Source: an uncultured Ignavibacteriota bacterium (GTDB taxonomy: Bacteria > Bacteroidota > Ignavibacteria > UBA10030 > UBA8401). From it: DNA of 64,000 bases. The notes below the pieces were generated by a model. That model saw only the letters and a program-made list of their open reading frames with translations. It was not told the DNA's origin and did no database searches. This document shows positions 28,377 through 37,388 of the stretch, piece by piece. A program made the position numbers and the translations under genes. The stretch covers positions 1-64,000 of the forward strand of contig CAIOTF010000017.1 of the NCBI GenBank assembly GCA_903861125.1, in the 5' to 3' direction. Within the stretch, counting starts at the first letter, position 1, and every line of letters begins with the position of its first letter.

Positions 28377-28406
28377 AAGATACCTCTCAATTGGTTTGAC
28401 AATCAA
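28377..28406 (-). promoter_or_regulatory. Candidate promoter giving a leaderless lptF transcript
   Basis: On the minus strand, TTGATT (28406-28401) is separated by 18 bases from TATCTT (28382-28377). Only five bases lie between the -10 element and the lptF ATG at 28371, so transcription would start at or next to the start codon. The -10 element matches those proposed for glgA and ychF. Confidence 0.45.
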
Positions 28407-28625
28407 GAAAATATTTCTAATTTACAGCACAATTTTCATCACGGGAGAGGGTGCTCTGGAAATTATCCTTCACGGTCAATGTATGACATTTCGTGATACG
28501 GTAAACAAAAATACAAACGTGAAGGCAGGCGGAATAAACTCAGCAATTCTTGGATGTTGCCGTATGGCACGAAGAGCTGAACGCACACTTTCGTTCTTAC
28601 ATAAACGATCACCGATACTATCAAG

Positions 28626-28666
28626 TGGGAAATATTCCCAATATTATTTGAATATGAAACGTTTCA
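28626..28666 (+). promoter_or_regulatory. Two palindromic operator candidates upstream of the oxidoreductase gene
   Basis: TGGGAAATATTCCCA (28626-28640) is a 15-base palindrome with a 3-base centre. TGAAACGTTTCA (28655-28666) is a perfect 12-base palindrome with the central CG typical of LacI/GalR-family operators. The second ends 36 bases before the ATG at 28703, a position suited to repression. No LacI-family gene is in the window. Confidence 0.5.
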
Positions 28667-28702
28667 GATCAGTCTCTATCATAAAATGGAAATAATACTA
28701 AT

Positions 28703-29698
28703 ATGAAAAAAATACGGTACGGAATCATCGGCTTTGGAACTTTTGCAGAACTGTTTATCATGCCGGCTATACGGGCCGCAAATAATTCCGAACTTGTTGC
28801 AATACAAAAGCGTTCGATTGATGCTGCAAAAATGAAAGCATCGGAACATTCGATTCCATTATATTTTGATTCCGTGGAAGCACTTGTTGCATCAAAGGAA
28901 GTTGATGCGGTGTTCATTGTCTCTGCAAATTCACAGCATCATGCCGAAACGCTCGCAGCGGCAGCAGCTGGGAAACATGTTCTTGTGGAAAAACCGATGG
29001 CGGTAAGTTATGCTCAAGCACAGGAAATGACCGATGCGTGCGACCGTGCCGGTGTTACATTCATGGTGGCACACATGCTTCGCTTCTCTCCGCTTCTCCG
29101 GCGGATGAAAGATATCATTCAGTCCGGTCTGATCGGCGATGTAACGTTTGCGCAATCTCACTTTATTTATGACGTTCGAAATTCTAAGCGGAACTGGGTC
29201 TTGGATAAACACGCTGCCGGAGGGGGGCCGCTGTTTGATATTGCCATTCATTGTCTTGACTCACTCCGTTTCGTCCTGAATGACGATCGCATTCAATCCG
29301 TGAAAAGTATTTTAATGCCGGTCCATTCCGCTGGGAACGTTGAAATGACGAGTGTTCTTTCCCTGCAGTTTTCAACGGGAATACTTTCAACTATTTATTC
29401 TTCCTATCAATCATCATACCGGCAGGGTTTCATAGAGTTTTTCGGCACGAAAGGATCGGTCTCTGCATACCAATTCACTCCAAGCAATGTTGATGCGCAG
29501 CTTGAGATCAAGTTCGGTAAAGAAGGGAAGATCGAGAGAGTGGAGAAGGAAGATATCCATGTCCCGAATCTCTACATAAGTGAGATCGAACATTTTTCCG
29601 AATGCATTTTGAATAACACAAAACCAGTTGTAACGGCGATGAACTCGCTGCATAATCAGGAAATTCTTGAAATGGCGCTGAATGATTCTAAAAAATAG
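28703..29698 (+). CDS. Gfo/Idh/MocA family NAD(P)-dependent oxidoreductase
   Basis: The 331-residue product has an N-terminal Rossmann fold with GIIGFGTFAELF, the DAVFIVSANSQHHAE segment, and the family motif EKPMAVSYAQA with Lys at the active site near residue 97. A C-terminal GFO_IDH_MocA domain includes GGGPLFDIAIHCLDSLRF, with the catalytic His. Such enzymes oxidise or reduce sugars, inositols or bile pigments; the substrate cannot be read here. It is the first gene of a rightward stretch and has palindromic operator candidates upstream. Confidence 0.9.
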   Translation: MKKIRYGIIGFGTFAELFIMPAIRAANNSELVAIQKRSIDAAKMKASEHSIPLYFDSVEALVASKEVDAVFIVSANSQHHAETLAAAAAGKHVLVEKPMAVSYAQAQEMTDACDRAGVTFMVAHMLRFSPLLRRMKDIIQSGLIGDVTFAQSHFIYDVRNSKRNWVLDKHAAGGGPLFDIAIHCLDSLRFVLNDDRIQSVKSILMPVHSAGNVEMTSVLSLQFSTGILSTIYSSYQSSYRQGFIEFFGTKGSVSAYQFTPSNVDAQLEIKFGKEGKIERVEKEDIHVPNLYISEIEHFSECILNNTKPVVTAMNSLHNQEILEMALNDSKK

Positions 29699-29760
29699 CT
29701 TTTAAAAGTTATCAAATTTTCTTACATTGTGATGTCAAAACTGGAGAGTAATTAGAAAAT

Positions 29761-30861
29761 ATGTCAACCAAAAAAGTTAAACGACTTGGAATATTGACCG
29801 GCGGCGGAGATTGTCCGGGATTAAATGCAGTTATCCGCGGCGTGGCAAAACCTGCCATGAATGACCATGGTCTTACCATAGTCGGTATTGAGGATGGATT
29901 TGAAGGATTTGTTGAAGGTAAAATGAGAGAGATCTCCCGCGATGATATTGCGGGGATTATCGGACAGGGAGGAACGATACTCGGAACATCGAATAAAGGG
30001 GACCCATTCCATTATCCGATGGAAGGGCAGAACGGTATTGAGATCGTTGATGCATCACACCGTGTGATGAAACATTACAAAGGCTGGGGACTTGATGCAC
30101 TGATCACCATCGGCGGTGATGGCACAATGCATATTTCAAATAAGTTGGCAGATCTTGGAATGAATATCGTTGGCGTGCCGAAAACGATCGACAATGATCT
30201 TGATGCAACGGATCAGACGTTTGGATTTGATACCGCTCTTTCCATCGCGACCGAAGCGATCGATCGTTTGCATACAACCGCCTCTGCGCATCACCGTGTT
30301 ATGGTGATCGAAGTAATGGGCCGTTATGCCGGGTGGATTGCATTGGAAGCCGGACTTGCCGGCGGGGCAGATATTATTCTGATTCCGGAAATGCCGTTCA
30401 AATGGGAGAGCGTAATGCGCCGGGTGATTGAGCGCAGTACGCGGGGTAACCGGTATTCCATTATCTGTATCGCTGAAGGTGCAAAGGCGGCAGACGAAGC
30501 AATTGTTATTAAGGAAACAGATGTGAAACGAACGGATCCAATCCGTTTCGGTGGCATCGGTGAACATGTCGGCCGTCATATTTCTCTAGAGACCGGACTG
30601 GAGACGCGTACAACGATTCTCGGACATTTGCAGCGCGGCGGAAGCCCAACGGCATTCGATCGTGTTCTTGCTACACGGTATGGTACAAAAGCGGTTGAAC
30701 TTGCCGTGAATGGAGAATTCGGACGTATGGTGAGTTTACGCGGCTTGACCGTAACAAGCGTAACGATCAAGGATGCGATCTCGAAACAGCGTCTTGTTCC
30801 TGTTGACGGCGAGATCATCAATACAGCCCGTGCGGTCGGAACAAGTTTTGGCGACGAATAA
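29761..30861 (+). CDS. pfkA: 6-phosphofructokinase
   Basis: The 366-residue PfkA-family enzyme phosphorylates fructose 6-phosphate. Key segments are TGGGDCPGLNAVIRG (residues 13-27), TIGGDGTMH (Gly121), PKTIDNDLDAT (Lys141, then the catalytic Asp) and MGRYAGWIALEAG. Gly121 at the GGDG position is the ATP-using form, while Lys141 in PKTIDND is more usual in pyrophosphate-using enzymes. Enzymes with both residues (group III) are known and mostly use ATP. The phosphate donor is therefore probably ATP but not certain. A terminator hairpin follows 40 bases after the stop. Confidence 0.93.
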   Translation: MSTKKVKRLGILTGGGDCPGLNAVIRGVAKPAMNDHGLTIVGIEDGFEGFVEGKMREISRDDIAGIIGQGGTILGTSNKGDPFHYPMEGQNGIEIVDASHRVMKHYKGWGLDALITIGGDGTMHISNKLADLGMNIVGVPKTIDNDLDATDQTFGFDTALSIATEAIDRLHTTASAHHRVMVIEVMGRYAGWIALEAGLAGGADIILIPEMPFKWESVMRRVIERSTRGNRYSIICIAEGAKAADEAIVIKETDVKRTDPIRFGGIGEHVGRHISLETGLETRTTILGHLQRGGSPTAFDRVLATRYGTKAVELAVNGEFGRMVSLRGLTVTSVTIKDAISKQRLVPVDGEIINTARAVGTSFGDE

Positions 30862-30900
30862 TGTCCGCTGAAACGACTCTGTAGATTTCAATTATCTTTA

Positions 30901-30936
30901 ATGCCGAGTTCTTCATATTACATGGAAACTCGGCAT
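30901..30936 (+). terminator. Terminator hairpin after pfkA
   Basis: A perfect 10-bp stem, ATGCCGAGTT (30901-30910) with AACTCGGCAT (30927-30936), closes a 16-base loop and is followed by TGGATTTTA. The U-tract is weak. The structure covers the TTG at 30936 that could otherwise start aat, which favours the GTG at 30951. Confidence 0.7.
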
Positions 30937-30950
30937 TGGATTTTAGGACT

Positions 30951-31559
30951 GTGAGAACAATTTCAGCATTATCGAACGGTGCAAAGATTATTGATGGGCA
31001 GTTTCTGCTGAAAGCCTATTGCAACGGACTGTTCCCAATGGCTGACGGCAGGGATGGTGACATACATTGGTTCTCACCTGAACGACGCGGGATCATCCCT
31101 CTGGATGGTCTGATAATATCTCGCAGCCTACGTCAGACGATCCGCAAAAAAATATTTGAAACGCGTATAGATACCGATTTTGAATTGACCATCCGTTCCT
31201 GTGCAGAACGGGACGAGGTCTGGATATCAGAAACAATTGTTCAAAGTTATTTGCATCTTCATCAGATCGGGTTTGCTCACTCCGTAGAATGCTGGAACAA
31301 TAACACGATGGTTGGCGGTCTGTACGGTGTTGCGATCGGGGGTGCATTTTTCGGAGTATCGATGTTCAGCAGAATGACCGATGCTTCAAAGGTAGCACTT
31401 GTCTGCTTGGTAGAACGGCTGAATGCAAATGGATTTTCACTTCTGGACACGCAGTATGTCAATCCGCATCTTGCCACACTAGGATGCGTTGAGATATCAC
31501 AACAGGATTATCTAGACCAGCTGAACAATGCACTGCAACGGCAATGCAATTTTGTATAA
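30951..31559 (+). CDS. aat: Leucyl/phenylalanyl-tRNA-protein transferase
   Basis: The product (about 202 residues from the GTG at 30951; a TTG at 30936 lies in the pfkA terminator stem) adds Leu or Phe to proteins with N-terminal Arg or Lys, marking them for ClpS-ClpAP. The Aat pattern is clear: YCNGLFPMAD, IHWFSPERRGIIPLD, FAHSVECW, GGLYGVAIGGAFFGVSMFSR and LLDTQYVNPHLATLG. Length is near the family norm. The gene is 9 bases before purC and probably co-transcribed with it. Confidence 0.93.
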   Translation: MRTISALSNGAKIIDGQFLLKAYCNGLFPMADGRDGDIHWFSPERRGIIPLDGLIISRSLRQTIRKKIFETRIDTDFELTIRSCAERDEVWISETIVQSYLHLHQIGFAHSVECWNNNTMVGGLYGVAIGGAFFGVSMFSRMTDASKVALVCLVERLNANGFSLLDTQYVNPHLATLGCVEISQQDYLDQLNNALQRQCNFV

Positions 31560-31568
31560 GGAAAATGT

Positions 31569-32459
31569 ATGCGCGTACTGACCGAAACAAATTTCCCCGA
31601 ATTATCATTCCTTAAACGCGGCAAGGTGAGAGATATTTATGATGCCGGGGAATATCTTCTGTTCGTAGCTACGGATCGTTTATCCGCTTTCGATGTTGTT
31701 ATGCCGCAGGGAATCCCGGGCAAAGGGAAAGTTCTCACCCAGATTTCGGCATTCTGGTTTGAACAAACGAAGGATATTATACAGAATCACGTTGTGTCGA
31801 CGAATGTCGACGATTTTCCGGCTGAGTGCATTCCATATAAGGAAGACCTGCGCGGGAGGAGTATGCTCGTAAAGAAAACGGATCCTCTTTCGGTTGAATG
31901 CATCATCCGCGGTTATATTTCAGGTTCCGGCTGGACTGACTACAAGAACAGCGGCGCTATATGCGGGATTCGGCTTCCCGGCGGTTTGGTTGAAAGCCAG
32001 AAACTTCCCACACCGATCTTTACCCCCTCAACAAAAGCGGAATTAGGCGTGCACGACGAGAACATCTCTTTCGAAGAAATGATCGCAAAAGAAGGGAAGG
32101 AACGGAGCGAACAAGTGCGTGACGTTGCCACAAGGGTCTTCCTGCGTGCGTCGGAGATAGCTGAATCAAAGGGAATCATAATAGCAGACACCAAGATGGA
32201 ATATGGAATGAAGGATGGGAAATTAATGTTGATCGATGAACTGCTGACCCCCGATTCGTCACGGTTCTGGCCGAAAGCCTCCTATGTTTCCGGTAAAGCT
32301 CAACAAAGTTACGATAAACAGTTTGTCCGCGATTATCTTCTCTCGATCGACTTCAACAAAAAGCCCCCCGGACCGATGATGCCGGAAGACATTTTACAAA
32401 AAACAGCGGATCTTTATCAGCAAGCGTTGTTTTTATTGACGGGAAAAACTATAGAATGA
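31569..32459 (+). CDS. purC: Phosphoribosylaminoimidazole-succinocarboxamide synthase
   Basis: The 296-residue SAICAR synthase joins aspartate to CAIR in purine synthesis, using ATP. Motifs include [10 protein letters not shown] near residue 16, [28 protein letters not shown], and IADTKMEYG with [14 protein letters not shown]. The longer C-terminus is usual in the about 290-310 residue subgroup. It overlaps the following isomerase gene by four bases (ATGA), so translation is coupled. No other purine gene is adjacent. Confidence 0.96.
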   Translation: MRVLTETNFPELSFLKRGKVRDIYDAGEYLLFVATDRLSAFDVVMPQGIPGKGKVLTQISAFWFEQTKDIIQNHVVSTNVDDFPAECIPYKEDLRGRSMLVKKTDPLSVECIIRGYISGSGWTDYKNSGAICGIRLPGGLVESQKLPTPIFTPSTKAELGVHDENISFEEMIAKEGKERSEQVRDVATRVFLRASEIAESKGIIIADTKMEYGMKDGKLMLIDELLTPDSSRFWPKASYVSGKAQQSYDKQFVRDYLLSIDFNKKPPGPMMPEDILQKTADLYQQALFLLTGKTIE

Positions 32460-34303
32460 AAATGTTCTTCTGCACCGTCATTGTAGTTTCGATTTCTTTT
32501 GCGCAATTCGGAAATCGCTCGACCGAATTGCCTCAGGATACTCTGGCTAAGATCGGTTCGCATATCGTTACCGCTTCGGATTTTTTGGAACGGTTTGAAT
32601 TGATGCCGTGGCCGAATAAAGAGCAAGCGTCAAGAATTGAGTTTTCCAAACTGCAATTTCTATATTCAATGGTGGCAGAAAAATTACTTGCCATAGAGGC
32701 CTCAGCCCAGAACATCGGCAACGATTCGACTTCGCTGAACTTTCAGCGCAACCTGGAGCGGCTGCTGGTCCGCGACGAATTGTATAAACAAGAAGTCCTT
32801 CCGAATGTCTCCATTTCCGATGCGGAACGGTCGGAAGGTATGCATCGTTTTCCGCTGACAATCGAAACACAGATATTAGGAATAATTTCGCGGCAAGAAG
32901 GGGAAATGCTGAGAAAAAAAATTCTATCCAGCAGGAACAAAAATGCTGCGTTTAAACGTTTCTATGATTCATTGTATGTTCCGCTTGATACACTGGAAAT
33001 GACATTTGGTTATGCAGATAAGAAAATCGAAGACGCAATATTTTCCATGGAAAAGGATAGCATATCGTTGCCGGTGGAAATGGAGCGGTATGGTTTGGTG
33101 ATGTTCCGGCTGCTGAAACGATATTCCCATCCGGAAAACTCGCGTCTGTCAATTCCGGACAGACTCCATAAGGTTGAAAATATTATTTCACGCCGGAAGG
33201 AAGATTCTCTGGCTGTCAGAACGTTTGCTGCAATTACCTCGCCTCAACGAGCGGAGGCGGATACGAAGATATTCCTGCGGCTTGCAGACTCAGTGCTATC
33301 AATTCTGAAATCCGATTCGATGAACTATCAGTCAAACGGAATATACAAATTCCCCGCGACAGCCGTTAATCTTCTGGCTAAAGAATTTGCTCCGGATCTT
33401 TCTCAACAATTTGTTACGATCGCTTCCGGTGCGATGACGATCGGTGACGTGCTGCAGGGATTAGGCAATAATAATATTGTGTTTCCGTCGTTGAATCATG
33501 ACCATATACGGATCGTTCTGAATAAAAACATAAAGACCGTCATACAGAACGAATTGCTTTCCAGGGAAGGAATGAAAAATAATCTTCAGCAGTCGAAAAC
33601 CGTGAGGCACGATGTTGCAACGTGGATGGACAGTAAGAAAAGCTGGCTATTGACGCGTGCGGTAATCGATTCCGTTCGGGTTACCGGCGAAGAGATAGAA
33701 GCAGAATATCAAAAACATCCTCAGATGTATGGAGCAACGGTAATGGCACGCGTGCGCGAGATACTTGTTGATAGTATCAAACTCGCAAAAGAGATCAGAG
33801 CGAGACTCAATAACGGTGAAGCATTTTCAACACTTGCAAAACAATATTCAAAAAGAAAAGAATGGGCTCTTCAGGGGGGCGAATCTCCATGGTTCAACGT
33901 AACTTCCTACGGTGAGTTGGGAATGTATGCGTCAGCGGCGAAGATCGGAGAGATGAACGGTCCGTTACGGATAAGCAATGGTTTGACAATTTATTCGGTG
34001 ATTGAGAAAAAAATCATTGATGATTCATTAAGGGAAAATTTTGGAAAGACAACATCTGCCATCGAACATAAGCTGTTAGCTGAAAAACAAAAGCAGTCAC
34101 TTGACAAATATATCGGAACATTAGCAAAAAAATATAATGTTGCGATCCGTGAGTCTGCGCTGCGGAATGTAAAGACGACAACAACAAGTATGGTCACCTG
34201 GCGTAATATCGGTTTTGGAGGGAAGATCGTTGCCGTGCCGCAGATGATCCCTCAAACGGAATGGGTGTATGAATGGCTAAAACAACAACAACTGAATCAG
34301 TAA
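32456..34303 (+). CDS. Exported parvulin-type peptidyl-prolyl isomerase (SurA/PpiD-like)
   Basis: The 615-residue product begins with a short signal peptide ([16 protein letters not shown]). A long helical N-terminal part resembles the chaperone region of SurA/PpiD-type proteins. One parvulin (PpiC) domain lies at about residues 420-525: [33 protein letters not shown] and [12 protein letters not shown] helical C-terminal segment follows. Such proteins assist folding of outer-membrane and secreted proteins in the periplasm. It is probably soluble, because no further membrane segment is seen. It overlaps purC by four bases. Confidence 0.85.
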   Translation: MKMFFCTVIVVSISFAQFGNRSTELPQDTLAKIGSHIVTASDFLERFELMPWPNKEQASRIEFSKLQFLYSMVAEKLLAIEASAQNIGNDSTSLNFQRNLERLLVRDELYKQEVLPNVSISDAERSEGMHRFPLTIETQILGIISRQEGEMLRKKILSSRNKNAAFKRFYDSLYVPLDTLEMTFGYADKKIEDAIFSMEKDSISLPVEMERYGLVMFRLLKRYSHPENSRLSIPDRLHKVENIISRRKEDSLAVRTFAAITSPQRAEADTKIFLRLADSVLSILKSDSMNYQSNGIYKFPATAVNLLAKEFAPDLSQQFVTIASGAMTIGDVLQGLGNNNIVFPSLNHDHIRIVLNKNIKTVIQNELLSREGMKNNLQQSKTVRHDVATWMDSKKSWLLTRAVIDSVRVTGEEIEAEYQKHPQMYGATVMARVREILVDSIKLAKEIRARLNNGEAFSTLAKQYSKRKEWALQGGESPWFNVTSYGELGMYASAAKIGEMNGPLRISNGLTIYSVIEKKIIDDSLRENFGKTTSAIEHKLLAEKQKQSLDKYIGTLAKKYNVAIRESALRNVKTTTTSMVTWRNIGFGGKIVAVPQMIPQTEWVYEWLKQQQLNQ

Positions 34304-34326
34304 TGTAATTTATAAAAAGGAAAACA

Positions 34327-35421
34327 ATGAGTTCTTTGAACAGCGAAAATATTCTCAGCGCACTTCGTGCGGTTCGTGATCCGGATCTGAACCGCGACAT
34401 TGTCGCACTGAATTTTGTAAAAGATATCAAGATCGATGGAAAGAATGTCAGTTTCTCGATCGAGTTGACAACTCCGGCATGTCCCGTAAAAGATCAAATG
34501 AAGGCACAGGCGGAACTTGTTGTTAAGCAATCGATCCCGGAGATTGAAAAGCTGACTGTGACAATGACGGCAAGCGTCTCGAAGCGGGCGAATATGCAGG
34601 TGACGCCGGTACTGACAGGCGTAAAAAATACGATTGCTGTTGCAAGCGGTAAAGGAGGCGTAGGAAAATCCACTGTTGCCGTGAATCTTGCCGTTGCTCT
34701 TGCCAAGGAAGGAGCCAGTGTCGGGCTGATTGATTGTGATATCTATGGTCCGAGCATTCCGTTGATGTTCAACATCAATGAAAAACCGGGAATGCATAAT
34801 CAAAAACTCCTTCCGCTGGAAAAATACGGCGTCAAAGTGATGTCCATCGGTTTTCTTATCGATGCAACCCAGGCGGTGATCTGGCGCGGACCGATGGCAA
34901 GCGGGGCTGTGAAACAGTTCATGACGGACGTTGAATGGGGCGAACTGGATTATCTCGTGTTCGATCTTCCTCCGGGAACCGGAGATATTCAATTGACTAT
35001 CGTTCAGCAGATTCCGTTGACCGGTGCAGTCATCGTTACCACGCCGCAGGAAATGTCGCTGGCAGATGCCCGCCGCGGAATGGCAATGTTTCAAAAGGTG
35101 AGTGTGCCGATCCTCGGCGTTGTTGAAAATATGAGTTATTTCGTCAGTGCAAACGGCGAAAGAGAAAATATTTTTGATAACGGTGGCGGAAAAATTGTTG
35201 CTGAACAATTCAAAGTTCCGTTCCTGGGTGAGATCCCAATCTATACGAAGATCCGTATCGGTGGTGATACCGGAAGACCGATAACCGATTCCGAACCGCT
35301 TAGTGAGCCGGCGAAAATCTTCAGCAATATCGCAAAGAATCTTGCTGCGCAGATCAGCATCAGTAACTATTCAAAACAAGCTGCACCGATTGAAATATCA
35401 CTGGGGAATAATAACCAATAA
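34327..35421 (+). CDS. mrp: Mrp/NBP35-type P-loop ATPase with N-terminal MIP18 domain, cluster CxxC missing
   Basis: The 364-residue protein has an N-terminal MIP18 (DUF59) domain (residues 1-90, with TTPACPVKDQM) and a deviant Walker A GKGGVGKST (108-116) of the Mrp family. DCDIYGPSIP and VFDLPPGTGDIQLT are further family motifs. These ATPases are scaffolds or carriers for iron-sulfur clusters. The usual CPxC after ENMSYF is replaced by Ser274-Ala-Asn-Gly277, so the canonical bridging-cluster ligands are absent; Cys52 in the MIP18 domain remains. A good Shine-Dalgarno (AAGGA) precedes the ATG. nfu follows after a hairpin. Confidence 0.92.
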   Translation: MSSLNSENILSALRAVRDPDLNRDIVALNFVKDIKIDGKNVSFSIELTTPACPVKDQMKAQAELVVKQSIPEIEKLTVTMTASVSKRANMQVTPVLTGVKNTIAVASGKGGVGKSTVAVNLAVALAKEGASVGLIDCDIYGPSIPLMFNINEKPGMHNQKLLPLEKYGVKVMSIGFLIDATQAVIWRGPMASGAVKQFMTDVEWGELDYLVFDLPPGTGDIQLTIVQQIPLTGAVIVTTPQEMSLADARRGMAMFQKVSVPILGVVENMSYFVSANGERENIFDNGGGKIVAEQFKVPFLGEIPIYTKIRIGGDTGRPITDSEPLSEPAKIFSNIAKNLAAQISISNYSKQAAPIEISLGNNNQ

Positions 35422-35431
35422 TAATTTAATG

Positions 35432-35457
35432 GCATGACGGCGTTCGTGCCGTCATGC
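35432..35457 (+). terminator. Hairpin between mrp and nfu
   Basis: A perfect 10-bp stem, GCATGACGGC (35432-35441) with GCCGTCATGC (35448-35457), has a 6-base loop and is followed by GGCTGTTTCTT. The U-tract is broken. It ends 11 bases before the nfu ATG at 35469 and covers the alternative ATG at 35454, so it decides the start. Confidence 0.65.
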
Positions 35458-35468
35458 GGCTGTTTCTT

Positions 35469-35699
35469 ATGACCCTGAATGAAAGAGTCTTGAAATCACT
35501 TGATTCGGTCCGTCCGTTCCTGCAGGCAGACGGCGGTGATGTTGAATTGGTCCGCGTAACCGATGACGGCTTTGTGGAGGTGCGACTTATCGGTTCATGT
35601 CTCTTATGCCCAATGTCGAAAATGACACTGCGCGCAGGCGTTGAACGGAAACTATTGAAAGATATTCCGGAGATACGGCGTGTGGAGCAGGTACCGTAG
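35469..35699 (+). CDS. NifU C-terminal-domain iron-sulfur scaffold (Nfu)
   Basis: A small protein of 76 residues, essentially a bare Nfu domain. It has FLQADGGDVELV and the cluster-binding pair Cys44-x-x-Cys47 in IGSCLLCPMS. Nfu proteins carry a 4Fe-4S cluster, usually bridged between two subunits, to target enzymes. It lies directly after mrp, whose own CxxC is missing. The upstream ATG at 35454 is within the hairpin arm and is rejected. Confidence 0.9.
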   Translation: MTLNERVLKSLDSVRPFLQADGGDVELVRVTDDGFVEVRLIGSCLLCPMSKMTLRAGVERKLLKDIPEIRRVEQVP

Positions 35700-35724
35700 A
35701 GGGGACTGTTTCAAAATCGGATGG

Positions 35725-36393
35725 TTACTGCTTTAGCTGAACTTCTCTTACTTGCCAATCCTTAATCTGCATAATCTTTCCCTGCGCTTTTCTTACCAGA
35801 TCATAATTGTGCGTTGTCATCAGCACGGCGGTTCCCTTATGGTTGATATCGAGCAGCAATTTTAAGATTTCCAAAGATGTTCCGGGATCAAGATTACCGG
35901 TTGGTTCGTCCGCCAGGATTAAAAACGGCTCATTCACTAATGCCCGGGCTATGCACACACGCTGCTGCTCGCCGCCGGAAAGTTGGTGAGGCATTGCATT
36001 CCTCTTATGGCTTAAACCAACCTGCGTTAATACCGTAACAACTTTTTTCTTGATCTCATTTGATGATGCTCCGGTAACGTGCAATGCAAAAGCGACATTG
36101 TCATACACATTACGGTCTTCCATCAGTTTAAAATCCTGGAACACTATGCCGAGCTTACGACGCAGAAATGGAACCTGCTGGGAGGTGATGGTTTTTGAAG
36201 AGAATTCACCGACAGTTACCACGCCGTTCGTTGGCATTAAATCCATATACATCAACCGCAGCAGACTACTTTTCCCTGACCCCGATTCGCCGACGAAAGA
36301 AACAAAATCACCGGGTTCGATAAGAAGATTGATATCGCGAAGGATCGAATGGCGGTCGAATGATACGCTGACATCTTCAAATTTTACGAGCAT
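35725..36393 (-). CDS. ftsE: FtsE-type ABC transporter ATPase
   Basis: The 222-residue ATPase has Walker [10 protein letters not shown] (about residues 35-43), signature LSGGEQQR and Walker [14 protein letters not shown], with an H-loop TTHNYDL. The [13 protein letters not shown] start and [20 protein letters not shown] segment are typical for FtsE, which with FtsX controls peptidoglycan hydrolases at the division site. No ftsX gene is adjacent; the neighbour is pdxA, which overlaps by one base. A LolD-type ATPase is the main alternative. Confidence 0.85.
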   Translation of the reverse strand: MLVKFEDVSVSFDRHSILRDINLLIEPGDFVSFVGESGSGKSSLLRLMYMDLMPTNGVVTVGEFSSKTITSQQVPFLRRKLGIVFQDFKLMEDRNVYDNVAFALHVTGASSNEIKKKVVTVLTQVGLSHKRNAMPHQLSGGEQQRVCIARALVNEPFLILADEPTGNLDPGTSLEILKLLLDINHKGTAVLMTTHNYDLVRKAQGKIMQIKDWQVREVQLKQ

Positions 36394-37388
36394 TATTTTT
36401 TCCGTTGTTCAATGATTGATGCTGCCAGTTGGATAGCCGAGATCATGCTTCCGGGATTTGCGATGTTTTTTCCGGCAATGTCGAACGCAGTTCCATGATC
36501 GGGTGAGGTTCGAATGATCTTTAATCCGGCAGAAAAATTCACTCCTTCATCAAATCCGCTCATCTTTAAAGGGATCAAGCCCTGGTCATGATACATTGCA
36601 AGAATTGCATCATATTTTTTGTATGAGTGGGAAGCAAAAAATCCGTCAGCGGGGAATGGACCCATGACATTGATCTCTTTATCCTGTGCTTTCTTAATGG
36701 CAGGTATGATTATTTCCAGTTCTTCTGTTCCGATCGCACCGTTTTCACCCGCGTGCGGATTCAAGCCGAGGACAGCAATGGAAGGCTTCGCTATTCCTAA
36801 ATCACGTCTCAGCGACGTACTGACAGTGTCAAGTTTCTCTATGATGCGGTCGATAAAAAGATTCTCGGGGACTTTTTTTATCGGTACGTGAACTGTCGCT
36901 AATGCCACGCGCATTGTTTTTGAAATCAGCATCATTGTTACTCTGTCCGAACGGGTCAGCATTGCAAGCATTTCTGTTTGCCCGGGAAAATTGTAACCGG
37001 CAAAATGCAACGCTTCCTTTGAAACGGGGGCCGTAACCATAGCATCAACTTCTTTATCGAGGCAGAGCTTTATCGCACGCTCTATCGAAGCGCCTGCACA
37101 TACCCCGGCGTCCGGTGACGTTATTCCTATCTGAATATTTTTGACCGTTGCGTTATGAACGGTGATTACCGGGATCGATCCGCTTTTGTATTTCGTAGTG
37201 ATGTTGTTAACGGGAACAAGGTCCGCTTTAATCTTCAATTTCTTTGCATAATATTGGAAGATATCGTACGATCCGATGAGAACAGGCTGGATAGAGTTGA
37301 CGATTATTTTTGATGTAATGCTTTTCAGGACAACTTCAGGGCCGATGCCGTTAAAATCTCCGATGGTGATTGCAATGGTAGGTTTCAT
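36393..37388 (-). CDS. pdxA: 4-hydroxythreonine-4-phosphate dehydrogenase
   Basis: The 331-residue PdxA family enzyme oxidises 4-phosphohydroxy-threonine in the DXP-dependent route to pyridoxal phosphate. Motifs are TIGDFNGIGPEVVLK at the N-terminus, MVTAPVSKEALH with FPGQTEMLA, GLNPHAGENGAIGTEE and a metal-site segment AMYHDQGLIPLK. Length matches the family. It overlaps the GWxTD gene by four bases and ftsE by one, so it belongs to a tight operon. Confidence 0.95.
   Translation of the reverse strand: MKPTIAITIGDFNGIGPEVVLKSITSKIIVNSIQPVLIGSYDIFQYYAKKLKIKADLVPVNNITTKYKSGSIPVITVHNATVKNIQIGITSPDAGVCAGASIERAIKLCLDKEVDAMVTAPVSKEALHFAGYNFPGQTEMLAMLTRSDRVTMMLISKTMRVALATVHVPIKKVPENLFIDRIIEKLDTVSTSLRRDLGIAKPSIAVLGLNPHAGENGAIGTEELEIIIPAIKKAQDKEINVMGPFPADGFFASHSYKKYDAILAMYHDQGLIPLKMSGFDEGVNFSAGLKIIRTSPDHGTAFDIAGKNIANPGSMISAIQLAASIIEQRKK

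Larger units (their letters stand above)
28372..28702. other. 331-base divergent intergenic region
   Basis: Between lptF and the Gfo/Idh/MocA gene. It holds the lptF promoter candidate near 28377-28406 and two palindromes near the right-hand gene (28626-28640 and 28655-28666). A 99-codon plus-strand frame (28396-28695) starts with TTG, has no recognisable protein pattern and overlaps the palindromes, so I do not call it a gene. Confidence 0.5.

Noticed and set aside
28396-28695. 99-codon plus-strand frame ahead of the oxidoreductase gene
   Set aside because: It starts with TTG, shows no domain or signal peptide, and spans the two palindromes and the lptF promoter region.
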